Origin: an uncultured Blautia sp.
Lineage (GTDB): Bacteria > Bacillota > Clostridia > Lachnospirales > Lachnospiraceae
NCBI GenBank assembly: GCA_946538475.1
Contig: CAMNGN010000006.1
Span: forward strand, 1 to 29,176
DNA: 29,176 nt
Direction: 5' to 3'
In this document: positions 15,397-22,533 of the stretch, one piece after another
How positions within the stretch are numbered: position 1 is the first letter of the stretch
Layout: each line of letters begins with the position of its first letter
Made by a program: the position numbers and the translations under genes
Notes under the pieces: generated by a model
The model's database searches: none
Seen by the model: the letters and a program-made list of their open reading frames with translations, nothing else
What the model was told of the DNA's origin: nothing

Positions 15397-17262
15397 TCAG
15401 TCCGCTTTTATTTCCGCCATCCCCGGCAATGGCTTCAGGGAATAATTCCACTTGGTGAGTGACAGATTTTTATTATAATACGGATCTCCCTTTTTGAGAA
15501 TATCTATCCAGCGGGTTCTGAAAAATTCGATCTCGCTCTGGAATCTGCGCACCTTCTCTTCGCTGTCCTCGGTTCCTCTTGTGCGGGATTCCAGATGGAA
15601 TATCTGCACATAGGGGTCATAGACTACCAGGTACCCGGCCTCTCTTATCCTCAGGCAGAGGTCCGTATCGTTGAATGCAACGGCGAGCTTCTCCTCAAAT
15701 CCGCCCAGTTTTCGAAAGACCTCCGTCTTTACCATCATACAGGCTGCCGTCACCGCGCTCATATCCTGCAGGAGCGATGCTTTGTGCAGATATCCGGTAC
15801 GTTCCGCGGGCATGTCGACAAACATGTTGCCGGCAATGTCTCCCATTCCCACCACGCATCCGGCGTGCTGGATCGTTCCGTCCGGATAAAGCAGCTTCAC
15901 GCCCACAGCGCCCACTTCTTTTCTCTGACACACCCCGAGCATCTCTTCGATCCACCCCGGGGTGATCACGCGCGTGTCATTATTGAGGAAAAGAATGTAC
16001 TCCCCTTTTGCATGTGCCGCGCCGAAATTGTTGATGGCAGAATAGTTAAAGCTGCCTCTGTAGCGGAACAGCCTGACATCCTCTTCAGCAGAAAGTTCCT
16101 TATAATAATGAAAGATCTCCCGCGTCTCGCTGTTGTTTTCGACGATCAGGATCTCGTAATTCGGGTAAGTCGTCTTTTCACGGATCGACCGGATGCAGTC
16201 TTCCAGCATCTCTTTCCCGTCCTTGTTGGGGATCAGTATCGAGACAAGCGGACACCCTTTCACCGGATAGGTCACCCGGTAAAAGCCGTAATCCGGCGTA
16301 TGGCTTACCGCTCCCTCCACGTGACAGCGTTTAAGATGCTCCTCTATCGCCCGCTTTCCGGCTTCGTAGGCGTACATCTTGCTAGCCGGATTGTCGGCAG
16401 TGGACGCCTTGTGCGTGCGCCAGTGATACAGGATCTCGGGCACATGTACGATCTCGCGGGCCTCTTCCGTGCAGCGCAGGATCAGGTCGTAGTCCTGTGC
16501 GCCGTCGAACGCTTCTCTGAATCCTCCCGTCTTTTTGAGGAGAGAGGTCCTTGCAAGGAAGAAGTGGCAGATGTAGTTGTTGGAACGCAGAAGATCCAAA
16601 TTGAAATCCGGCTTCAGGTGCGGCTGAAAATGCTCCTTAAGGTCGGCAGTCACCTTATCCTCGTCCGTGTAGATCACATCACAGCCGGGATGTGCGGAAG
16701 CAGCTTTTGCGATCTCGAAGAGCGCATTCGGCGCGAGCAGGTCGTCATGGTCGAGAAGTCCCGTAAAATCTCCTGTCGCCATATCGAGGGCTGCGTTTGA
16801 ATTGCCCGAGATTCCCAGATTCTCCTCCAGATCTTTTACTCTGACGCGGGGATCGGCCGATGTGTACTCGCGCAGTACACGTGCCATATCTTCATCGTCC
16901 GGACTTCCGTTTGCGATGCAGAGTTCCCAGTGGGAATAAGTCTGGTTTCTGACCGAATCGATCATCTGCCTGAGAAAAAGTTCGGGCGTCCGATAGGCGG
17001 GCACCGCGATACTGATGAGGATCTCCGGCTTTATTTTTGTCTTTCTCTGCTTCTCGAGAGTTTTCTCATCCGGAACATATGCCGGATACCATATTTCGTA
17101 AGGGATCTCCTCCGGCTCAAACCTTTCGTGCAGACGGATGAAGAATTCTTTCGGTCCGTAATGCTTAAGGTATAAAAGTCCTTTTTTTATCATATAAGGT
17201 GAAAGCTTGCCGAGCAGCTTTTTTACATCTATGCGCCCGACAGGGCTGCTGTTTTTTGCCAT
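15397..17262 (-). CDS. Two-domain GT2 glycosyltransferase
   Basis: A 621-residue protein with two GT-A domains in tandem. After ~75 residues of preface, domain 1 runs from ISIAVPAYRTPE (~87) through LLDHDDLLAPNA (~168) to DGAQDYDLILR (~255). Domain 2 runs from VSILIPNKDGKE (~342) through LFLNNDTRVITPGW (~428) to FNDTDLCLRIREAGY (~538). Both keep D-x-D-like acidic motifs, so both may be active, adding two different sugars or an alternating disaccharide. Such tandem GT2 enzymes are common in Firmicute rhamnan, teichoic-acid-like and capsule clusters. It is first gene of the pair with the WbbL-like transferase, driven by the promoter at 17338-17366. Confidence 0.87.
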   Translation of the reverse strand: MAKNSSPVGRIDVKKLLGKLSPYMIKKGLLYLKHYGPKEFFIRLHERFEPEEIPYEIWYPAYVPDEKTLEKQRKTKIKPEILISIAVPAYRTPELFLRQMIDSVRNQTYSHWELCIANGSPDDEDMARVLREYTSADPRVRVKDLEENLGISGNSNAALDMATGDFTGLLDHDDLLAPNALFEIAKAASAHPGCDVIYTDEDKVTADLKEHFQPHLKPDFNLDLLRSNNYICHFFLARTSLLKKTGGFREAFDGAQDYDLILRCTEEAREIVHVPEILYHWRTHKASTADNPASKMYAYEAGKRAIEEHLKRCHVEGAVSHTPDYGFYRVTYPVKGCPLVSILIPNKDGKEMLEDCIRSIREKTTYPNYEILIVENNSETREIFHYYKELSAEEDVRLFRYRGSFNYSAINNFGAAHAKGEYILFLNNDTRVITPGWIEEMLGVCQRKEVGAVGVKLLYPDGTIQHAGCVVGMGDIAGNMFVDMPAERTGYLHKASLLQDMSAVTAACMMVKTEVFRKLGGFEEKLAVAFNDTDLCLRIREAGYLVVYDPYVQIFHLESRTRGTEDSEEKVRRFQSEIEFFRTRWIDILKKGDPYYNKNLSLTKWNYSLKPLPGMAEIKAD

Positions 17263-17337
17263 TTTTCCGGTCCTTTTCCTGTTTTTTCGTGTTCTGATGC
17301 TTCACACACAGACACGTTTTTAACAAATTATGACGTT

Positions 17338-17366
17338 ATTGTAACATTCTATCATATTTTTTGCAA
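17338..17366 (-). promoter_or_regulatory. Minus-strand promoter of the GT2 pair (shares -35 with the divergent promoter)
   Basis: On minus: TTGCAA (17361-17366), 17 bases, TACAAT (17338-17343). TTGCAA is its own reverse complement and is also used by the plus-strand promoter. The leader to the GT2 start is about 70 bases. Confidence 0.55.
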
Positions 17367-17390
17367 GAAATCCCTTGACTGTGCTATACT
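17361..17390 (+). promoter_or_regulatory. Plus-strand promoter of the DD-carboxypeptidase-like gene
   Basis: TTGCAA (17361-17366), 18 bases, TATACT (17385-17390) on plus, about 86 bases before the start. The -35 is the same hexamer used on minus. A TTGACT at 17374 is too close to any good -10 to be the -35. Confidence 0.55.
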
Positions 17391-17475
17391 GTACTTTACG
17401 GTTATAAATTTTTGGATTTACAGTTTGCCTTATACATAAGCAACATCAGTTTATTACAGACAGGAGCTTTCACCG

Positions 17476-18996
17476 GTGATGAAAATATCAAAACTGACCA
17501 TGTTTTCCCTGACAGCCTGCTTTCTTCTTTCTGCTCTGCCGAAAGAAACATTGGCCGAAGAAACCTATTATACCGACGATTATACGGGAGAGATCACCTA
17601 CTACGATGAATCCTACGATGATTATTCGGGAGAATCTTACAACTACGATACCGACGGCACCGTCGATTATTCGGCAGCGGGCGACAGCGGCGAATCCTCT
17701 GCACCTGCATCCGAAGAGACATACACAGAGTCCGGCACAGCAGAATCTGCCGGGTCGGAGGAGTCTGAAGGATCTGAGGATGCGGAAGCGGAAAACTCCG
17801 GGGAGGATACCGTCGAAGTCGAACCATTCGATCCCGCAAACATCGTTCCCGGCGAGATCGTCACCAATTCGATCCCGGGCTGGCCGCAGGGCCCTGTCAT
17901 CAACTGTGCCTCCGCCATTATGATCGAAGAAAGCACCGGAACAGTCCTTTACGCCTCTGACGCCGATCATATGTACTATCCTTCCGGCGCGGTCAAGATC
18001 ATGACCTGTCTTCTGGCACTCGAAAATTCTTCTTTGGATGAGGAAGTTACCTTCACCGGGACAGGCGTGTCCGGCGCGACGGACGGAGCCACCAACATTG
18101 CGGCTCAGGTAGACGAGACATTCACCATGGAACAGTGCCTGTACGCTGTCATGCTTGCTTCCGCCAACGATGCCTGCCTGCAGGTTGCGGAACATGTCGG
18201 CGGTACCGTCGAGTTCTTCGTTGAAATGATGAACGATAAGGCGAGGGAGCTGGGCTGCAACGGAACGCTTTTCACCAACCCGACGGGCCTGTCCGATCCG
18301 GCACAGCATACTACTGCCCACGATCTGGCCCTGATCATGCGCGCCGCGATGGAAAACGAGGACTTTGTCAGGATCGCTTCGGCATCCACATACACGATCC
18401 CGGCCACCAATCTTTCGGGCGGTGAACGTAATCTGACAAACAGTTTTACCATGGCAGATCCCGTGAGCGGCGGCTACTATCCCGGCTGCATCGCCGGAAA
18501 AGAGGGCTATACGGATGCTTCCGGAAGTGTGCTGGTGTGCACAGCCGAGCGTGACGGGCTCAGGCTCACCTGTGCGGTCATGCGCGGAGATTCGGAGACC
18601 ACCGATGAACAGGCCGCCAAGCTCCTTGACTACGGTTTCACTTATTTTAAGCTTGCCGATCTCGGCTCGCGCGACTTCAGCGTGATGGAAGGCGGAACGG
18701 TGCTTGTGCCCGTGGACTATACCTCCGAGCAGGTCAAATATACCGATACGCTCACCGAGGATAACAAGTTCTTCCGTCAGTATACCTACGGGGACGAACA
18801 TCCGATCGGGACAGCCATAGCGCTTATTGTTGAGGAAAAAGAGGACGCCGCGATCGCGGACGGTGAGAAGAATATGGAGGAGGCGCTCGAGAATTCGAAA
18901 GAGTTAAATATTGTGCCGCTTATTCTGATCATTGCGGCCGGGGTGCTGCTCTCAGGGTTCCTGATCTACAGGATCGTGAAGACCGCTAAAAAATAA
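17476..18996 (+). CDS. DD-carboxypeptidase-like (peptidase S11) membrane protein, active site degenerate
   Basis: A 506-residue exported protein. It has a signal peptide (~1-27), a low-complexity Tyr/Asp/Ser/Glu-rich region (~28-118), an S11 penicillin-binding-protein fold (~140-390), a small beta domain, and a C-terminal transmembrane anchor (~480-501). The fold aligns clearly (TGTVLYASDAD, KIMTCLLALEN, NPTGLSD). However, the nucleophile motif normally P-A-S-x-x-K reads P-S-G-A-V-K (169-174), so the residue three before Lys174 is Gly171. SxN is kept (S229-A-N231). KTG is KEG (342-344). It is probably non-catalytic and may bind peptidoglycan or regulate. The start is GTG at 17476 (GGAG 9 bases upstream) or ATG at 17479. 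It diverges from the polysaccharide GT operon. Confidence 0.85.
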   Translation: MMKISKLTMFSLTACFLLSALPKETLAEETYYTDDYTGEITYYDESYDDYSGESYNYDTDGTVDYSAAGDSGESSAPASEETYTESGTAESAGSEESEGSEDAEAENSGEDTVEVEPFDPANIVPGEIVTNSIPGWPQGPVINCASAIMIEESTGTVLYASDADHMYYPSGAVKIMTCLLALENSSLDEEVTFTGTGVSGATDGATNIAAQVDETFTMEQCLYAVMLASANDACLQVAEHVGGTVEFFVEMMNDKARELGCNGTLFTNPTGLSDPAQHTTAHDLALIMRAAMENEDFVRIASASTYTIPATNLSGGERNLTNSFTMADPVSGGYYPGCIAGKEGYTDASGSVLVCTAERDGLRLTCAVMRGDSETTDEQAAKLLDYGFTYFKLADLGSRDFSVMEGGTVLVPVDYTSEQVKYTDTLTEDNKFFRQYTYGDEHPIGTAIALIVEEKEDAAIADGEKNMEEALENSKELNIVPLILIIAAGVLLSGFLIYRIVKTAKK

Positions 18997-19004
18997 ATGA
19001 ATTC

Positions 19005-19037
19005 AGAAACACACGGGGACGGTCCCCGTGTGTTTCT
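19005..19037. repeat. Perfect 33-base palindrome, REP-like, between convergent genes
   Basis: AGAAACACACGGGGAC (19005-19020) and its exact complement (19022-19037) flank a single G. It lies 9 bases after the DD-carboxypeptidase-like stop and 12 before the PduO stop. The ACACGGGGAC...GTCCCCGTGT core resembles dispersed REP-like palindromes. It can also serve as a convergent terminator, although the following T-runs are weak (TTTCTTTACTC on plus). Confidence 0.7.
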
Positions 19038-19048
19038 TTACTCATTAC

Positions 19049-19990
19049 TCATTTATTCTTTTTCACTGCCGCATCCGCCAGCTCCCGGTCTGTCTCCTCC
19101 GAGATGCCGCAGACACCCACCGCACCGATTACGGTATCGCCGTCTGTCACGGGCACGCCGCCGTTCATGGTGCTCTGCTTTGTCCCGGCGGCCTTCATCG
19201 CCCTCTTCAGCGCGATGTCGAAGGTTCCGGGAACGGCCCCGTCCATGGACTGTACCGCTGCGGGTGTACCGTCGGCTTTGCACACAGCCACGGACACCGA
19301 TGCATTTCTGTTTTTAGCTTCTGTTTCTACTTTTTGGATAAACTCTTTTGCCCTGTCCAGCGTTAGTCCGGTGTTTCCGCCGATCCTCTTCAGCACCTCT
19401 TTCACAACAGCATCAAGAATATCCGCACTCGCCTCTGCCTTCACGGTTTCGGCAGGAGAAACCACCGGCAGTTCATTCATCGCTGCGGCTGCTCCGCTGT
19501 CCAGGAATCTGGCCAGCACATACAGATAGCTGCTCAGGCGATTCATAAACTTTTTGGCACCGTGATCGACGCCGAACTTCACTCCCACAGAAGCCAGGTC
19601 GGCCTCCGCTCTTCTGGCGACGGCGCGGGCGATATCCACCGAAGCGCTCTCTCTGCTCGTGCCGGGAAGAACATAATGTTCGTCAAAGTCAAACAAACCT
19701 TCCAGACGTCCGATCTCATCCTCGATGAACTTTGTCCGCTCTTCGGCAAGGCGGAACTCTCTGTTGTAGGGGTCCGATATTCCCTGTGTGATGATGATCA
19801 GGATTCCCTGAAGTTTTTCGAGAAAGCGTATCGTTCCGGCCTCCGTCATCATGGATCTTACCAGGCCCAGATGGCAGGAAAGCTCGTCGATCGAGCCGAG
19901 CAGACGGACACGATCGTCAGATTTCGATATGTTTTTGGTACGGATCAGATCCGTCGTCCCTCTGTCCCCTTTTCCTGTAAATCCATCCAT
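19049..19990 (-). CDS. pduO: PduO-type cob(I)alamin adenosyltransferase with HbpS/GlcG-like C-terminal domain
   Basis: Predicted to transfer the adenosyl group from ATP to cob(I)alamin, making coenzyme B12. Residues ~1-185 are the PduO-type fold: FTGKGDRGTTDL near the start (ATP loop), GSIDELSCHLG (~32-42), ARAVARRAEADL (~122-133) and SSYLYVLARFLD (~155-166). Residues ~200-313 form the HbpS/GlcG (DUF336) domain, which binds haem in Salmonella PduO, with the GGVPVTDGDTVIGAVGVCG motif. It is a full-length two-domain PduO of 313 residues. The ATG at 19990 follows CGAGG. It is the last gene of the BMC operon, 26 bases after the iron alcohol dehydrogenase. Its presence implies a B12-dependent step or cofactor repair in this organism. 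Confidence 0.9.
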   Translation of the reverse strand: MDGFTGKGDRGTTDLIRTKNISKSDDRVRLLGSIDELSCHLGLVRSMMTEAGTIRFLEKLQGILIIITQGISDPYNREFRLAEERTKFIEDEIGRLEGLFDFDEHYVLPGTSRESASVDIARAVARRAEADLASVGVKFGVDHGAKKFMNRLSSYLYVLARFLDSGAAAAMNELPVVSPAETVKAEASADILDAVVKEVLKRIGGNTGLTLDRAKEFIQKVETEAKNRNASVSVAVCKADGTPAAVQSMDGAVPGTFDIALKRAMKAAGTKQSTMNGGVPVTDGDTVIGAVGVCGISEETDRELADAAVKKNK

Positions 19991-20016
19991 CTAAAGCCTC
20001 GGTCCTCTCAGGGAAT

Positions 20017-21165
20017 TTACTCCCAGAGTCTTGTGTAGATCCTCATGATATCCTGTTTGGTCGGCGTCTTGGGATTGGTCGCGGTGCAGGCGTCATTGAG
20101 CGCCGCTTCCGCCATCCTGTCGACCGCTCCGAAATAATCCTCGGGAGCGATCGTCCTCATCTCGCGTATCGTCATCGGGATGCTCATCTCTTTCTGCATA
20201 AACTGTATCCAGTTTACCAGAGAGTGCACCGACATGACTTTATTGTAGTTGCTGAGTCCCAGAACATGGGCAATATTGGAGTACCTCTTTACTGCCGGAG
20301 GGTACTCTTTTTGGCTTTTGCTGTATTTGTCTATGCCGGAATTATATTCCACAATGTGCGGCAGAAGCATCGCATTTGCCCTGCCGTGCGGGATGTGGAA
20401 TACCGCTCCCAGCTGATGCGCCATGCTGTGTGTGATGCCCAGGCCCGCCGTGTTGAAGGAAAGGCCGGCAAGACACGATGCCACGTGCATCTTCTGTCTG
20501 GCGTGCATATCGTTTCCGTCCAGATACGCTCTGAGCAGGAACACGCCGCAGATCTCTATCGATTTTTCTGCCAGTGCGGCGGAGAATTCGTTGTGCGCAG
20601 TGCTCACATAGCTCTCAACCGCATGGGTAAAAACATCCATCCCCGTGTCCGCAGTGACTGCAGGAGGTACCGAACGTACCAGCTCTGCATCGAGGATCGC
20701 TTCCTCTGCTGTAAGCCTGTCCGAAACCAGGGGATATTTGACATGATTGTAAATATCGTTTACCACCGCAAACGAGGTGACCTCCGAGCCCGTACCGCTT
20801 GTCGTCGGCACCGCTATAAGACTCACCTCGGCGTAGGGATTGATCTTCAGTGCAAATTCACGGATGGCCTTTGAGGAATCGATCGCGGACCCTCCGCCCA
20901 CCGCCACTACCGCTTCGGGCTGATATTCCAGGAACTTGCGTACACCCGCCGCTATCTTATCGATCGGCGCATCGGGAACCACATCGAAGAACAGATCGTA
21001 CTCTTTGCCGCCCTTACTCAGCGGTTCGGTGATGAGATCGATCATGTTGCTCTCGACCACATATGGGTCTGTGATGATCAGCACCCGTTTGGCCGGGATC
21101 TCTTTCAGACGATTCAGTGAATTCTCTCCAAAATGGATCGCCGTTCTCATCTCAAAAGTCTGCAT
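20017..21165 (-). CDS. Iron-containing alcohol dehydrogenase (PduQ-like 1-propanol dehydrogenase)
   Basis: A 382-residue group III alcohol dehydrogenase, probably reducing propionaldehyde to 1-propanol and regenerating NAD+. It has the NAD-binding GGGSAIDSSKA (~90-100) and PTTSGTGSE (~133-141) motifs. Iron ligands are visible in the DxxxH of DVFTHAVES, the HSMAHQLG segment and HIPHGRANA. It begins directly with the catalytic fold and shows no amphipathic targeting extension, unlike the zinc enzyme of this operon. The ATG at 21165 follows AGGAG. It lies between the DeoR regulator and pduO with 18- and 26-base gaps, the same transcript. It may act in the lumen through partner binding, as reported for PduQ, or in the cytosol. 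Confidence 0.88.
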   Translation of the reverse strand: MQTFEMRTAIHFGENSLNRLKEIPAKRVLIITDPYVVESNMIDLITEPLSKGGKEYDLFFDVVPDAPIDKIAAGVRKFLEYQPEAVVAVGGGSAIDSSKAIREFALKINPYAEVSLIAVPTTSGTGSEVTSFAVVNDIYNHVKYPLVSDRLTAEEAILDAELVRSVPPAVTADTGMDVFTHAVESYVSTAHNEFSAALAEKSIEICGVFLLRAYLDGNDMHARQKMHVASCLAGLSFNTAGLGITHSMAHQLGAVFHIPHGRANAMLLPHIVEYNSGIDKYSKSQKEYPPAVKRYSNIAHVLGLSNYNKVMSVHSLVNWIQFMQKEMSIPMTIREMRTIAPEDYFGAVDRMAEAALNDACTATNPKTPTKQDIMRIYTRLWE

Positions 21166-21183
21166 GTTTTGTCTCCTGTCGTA

Positions 21184-21954
21184 CTACTCGCTGTCAGCGT
21201 ACACACATTCCACGCCTGCGTCCTTAAACCGGCGCAGCCAGTCGGAAGCCGGTTTGATATCGGTAACAATAGTGTCGATCTGTTTCAGGTCACCGCACGA
21301 CGCAAAAGCTGTCTGATCAAACTTTGTGCTGTCAACCGCAAGGATCTTCTGCCTTCCCGCGGAAAGCATCGCTTTTTTGGCCGTTGCAAATCCATCACGG
21401 GATTCCATGATACCCATGACAGGGTCGATGGCCTTGCACGAGCAGATTACTTTGTCCATATAATAAGAACGAATAACTTCCTCGGTTCTTGACCCCAGGA
21501 ATGCCAGAAAACCTTCCCGCATGACTCCGCCTGTCGAGATAATGTTCCAGTCGGACACCTCGGAGAGTTCCAGCAGGATCTCGACGGAGTTTGTGACTAC
21601 GGTCAGATGCTCCTTCTCCTTGAGTGCACGGGCGATAAATACCGCCGTGGTACTTGCATCGAGGAAAATATGGTCTCCGTCATTCACCATACCGGCCACA
21701 AGTTCGGCTATCTTCTGTTTTCCGGAGACATTCTGATTTTTACGTACGTTGAAAGGGAGATCGATGCTGTAATTATCGTTGATCACCGCACCGCCGTAGC
21801 TCTTGGTCGCTATCCCTTCTTTTTCCAGTTTATCAAGGTCGCGACGAATCGTCTCTTCCGATACCGCAAACTGCTGGCTCAGTTCACTGACGACGACCTT
21901 TTTCTCTTCGTGAAGTCTTTGGAGTATAAGGTTGCGTCTCTCCAGCGCAAGCAT
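21184..21954 (-). CDS. DeoR-family transcriptional regulator of the BMC operon
   Basis: A 256-residue regulator with an N-terminal winged HTH (residues 1-55; VVVSELSQQFAVSEETIRRDLDKLEKEG is cut here as VSEETIRRDL, the DeoR recognition helix signature). A C-terminal sugar-phosphate-isomerase-like sensor follows, with DASTTAVFIARAL (~98-110), VTNSVEILLEL and STGGVMREG (~141-149). DeoR sensors usually bind a phosphorylated sugar. Given the aldolase upstream, fuculose- or rhamnulose-1-phosphate are natural candidates (inference). The ATG at 21954 follows AGGAGG. It is embedded within the operon, 14 bases after the PduT-like gene, so it is probably autoregulated. No promoter of its own is apparent. 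Confidence 0.9.
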   Translation of the reverse strand: MLALERRNLILQRLHEEKKVVVSELSQQFAVSEETIRRDLDKLEKEGIATKSYGGAVINDNYSIDLPFNVRKNQNVSGKQKIAELVAGMVNDGDHIFLDASTTAVFIARALKEKEHLTVVTNSVEILLELSEVSDWNIISTGGVMREGFLAFLGSRTEEVIRSYYMDKVICSCKAIDPVMGIMESRDGFATAKKAMLSAGRQKILAVDSTKFDQTAFASCGDLKQIDTIVTDIKPASDWLRRFKDAGVECVYADSE

Positions 21955-21968
21955 AAAAGCCTCCTGTA

Positions 21969-22517
21969 TTACAAAATCGAATCTATCATTCTGCGGTCGG
22001 GATGAGCGATCACAGACGAATCAAGGTACATTCCTTTTGCCGCCACCAGATCGCTTGCGCGCTGTATGGAAGCCTCCACCGCAGAGACTTCTCCGGTGAG
22101 AAGCATGTAGGATTTTCCGCACATACCTTTGGCAATTCGAAGCTCGATCAGGTCTACGATAGCCGTCTTGGCCGCCTGGTCGGCAGCCTCAATGATCGAT
22201 GCCGCATCGTAAGTCTCCAGAATACCCAGAGCGCTGATCTCCTCGATATGTGTCGTGCCATAGATGGCCGGGAAGATGGACTCGTGGGGATTGCCCAGCA
22301 CGAAGCTGTCGATGCATTTATCCTCATATTTGGAAGTCGCCGCCTCCACGGCAGCCTTTACCGCGCTCAGATCTCCTGTGATCAGCGCAATGTATTTGCC
22401 CGGACATACTGTCTGAGCTTCGATAATCTCGACCTCGGATGTCTTAACCATCACATCCGCAGCGGTGATACCGCTGGCAGTCGTCTTAAACTCAATCATT
22501 CCGATTGCCTTACTCAT
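21969..22517 (-). CDS. pduT: PduT-type tandem-domain shell protein with Fe-S cysteine
   Basis: A 182-residue shell protein made of two fused BMC domains (~1-85 and ~92-182), expected to form a pseudohexameric trimer. The segment TVCPGKY places Cys38 exactly where Salmonella-type PduT has the cysteine that holds a 4Fe-4S cluster at the trimer centre. The second half starts SALGILETYDAASIIEAAD. The ATG at 22517 follows AAAGGA at 10 bases; the GTG at 22526 nearly touches that site and is not used. It lies 16 bases downstream of pduS, its known electron-transfer partner. The pair should pass electrons across the shell and help recycle NAD+ or reduce cobalamin. Confidence 0.9.
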   Translation of the reverse strand: MSKAIGMIEFKTTASGITAADVMVKTSEVEIIEAQTVCPGKYIALITGDLSAVKAAVEAATSKYEDKCIDSFVLGNPHESIFPAIYGTTHIEEISALGILETYDAASIIEAADQAAKTAIVDLIELRIAKGMCGKSYMLLTGEVSAVEASIQRASDLVAAKGMYLDSSVIAHPDRRMIDSIL

Positions 22518-22533
22518 CTTAAGCACGTCCTTT

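Noticed and set aside
17374..17390. TTGACT at 17374 as the -35 of the DD-carboxypeptidase-like gene
   Set aside because: Its distance to TATACT is only 5 bases, and no -10 lies 16-18 bases downstream.
17488..18801. 437-codon minus-strand frame opposite the DD-carboxypeptidase-like gene
   Set aside because: The plus-strand protein has a signal peptide, S11 fold and anchor; the antisense frame is a codon-bias shadow.
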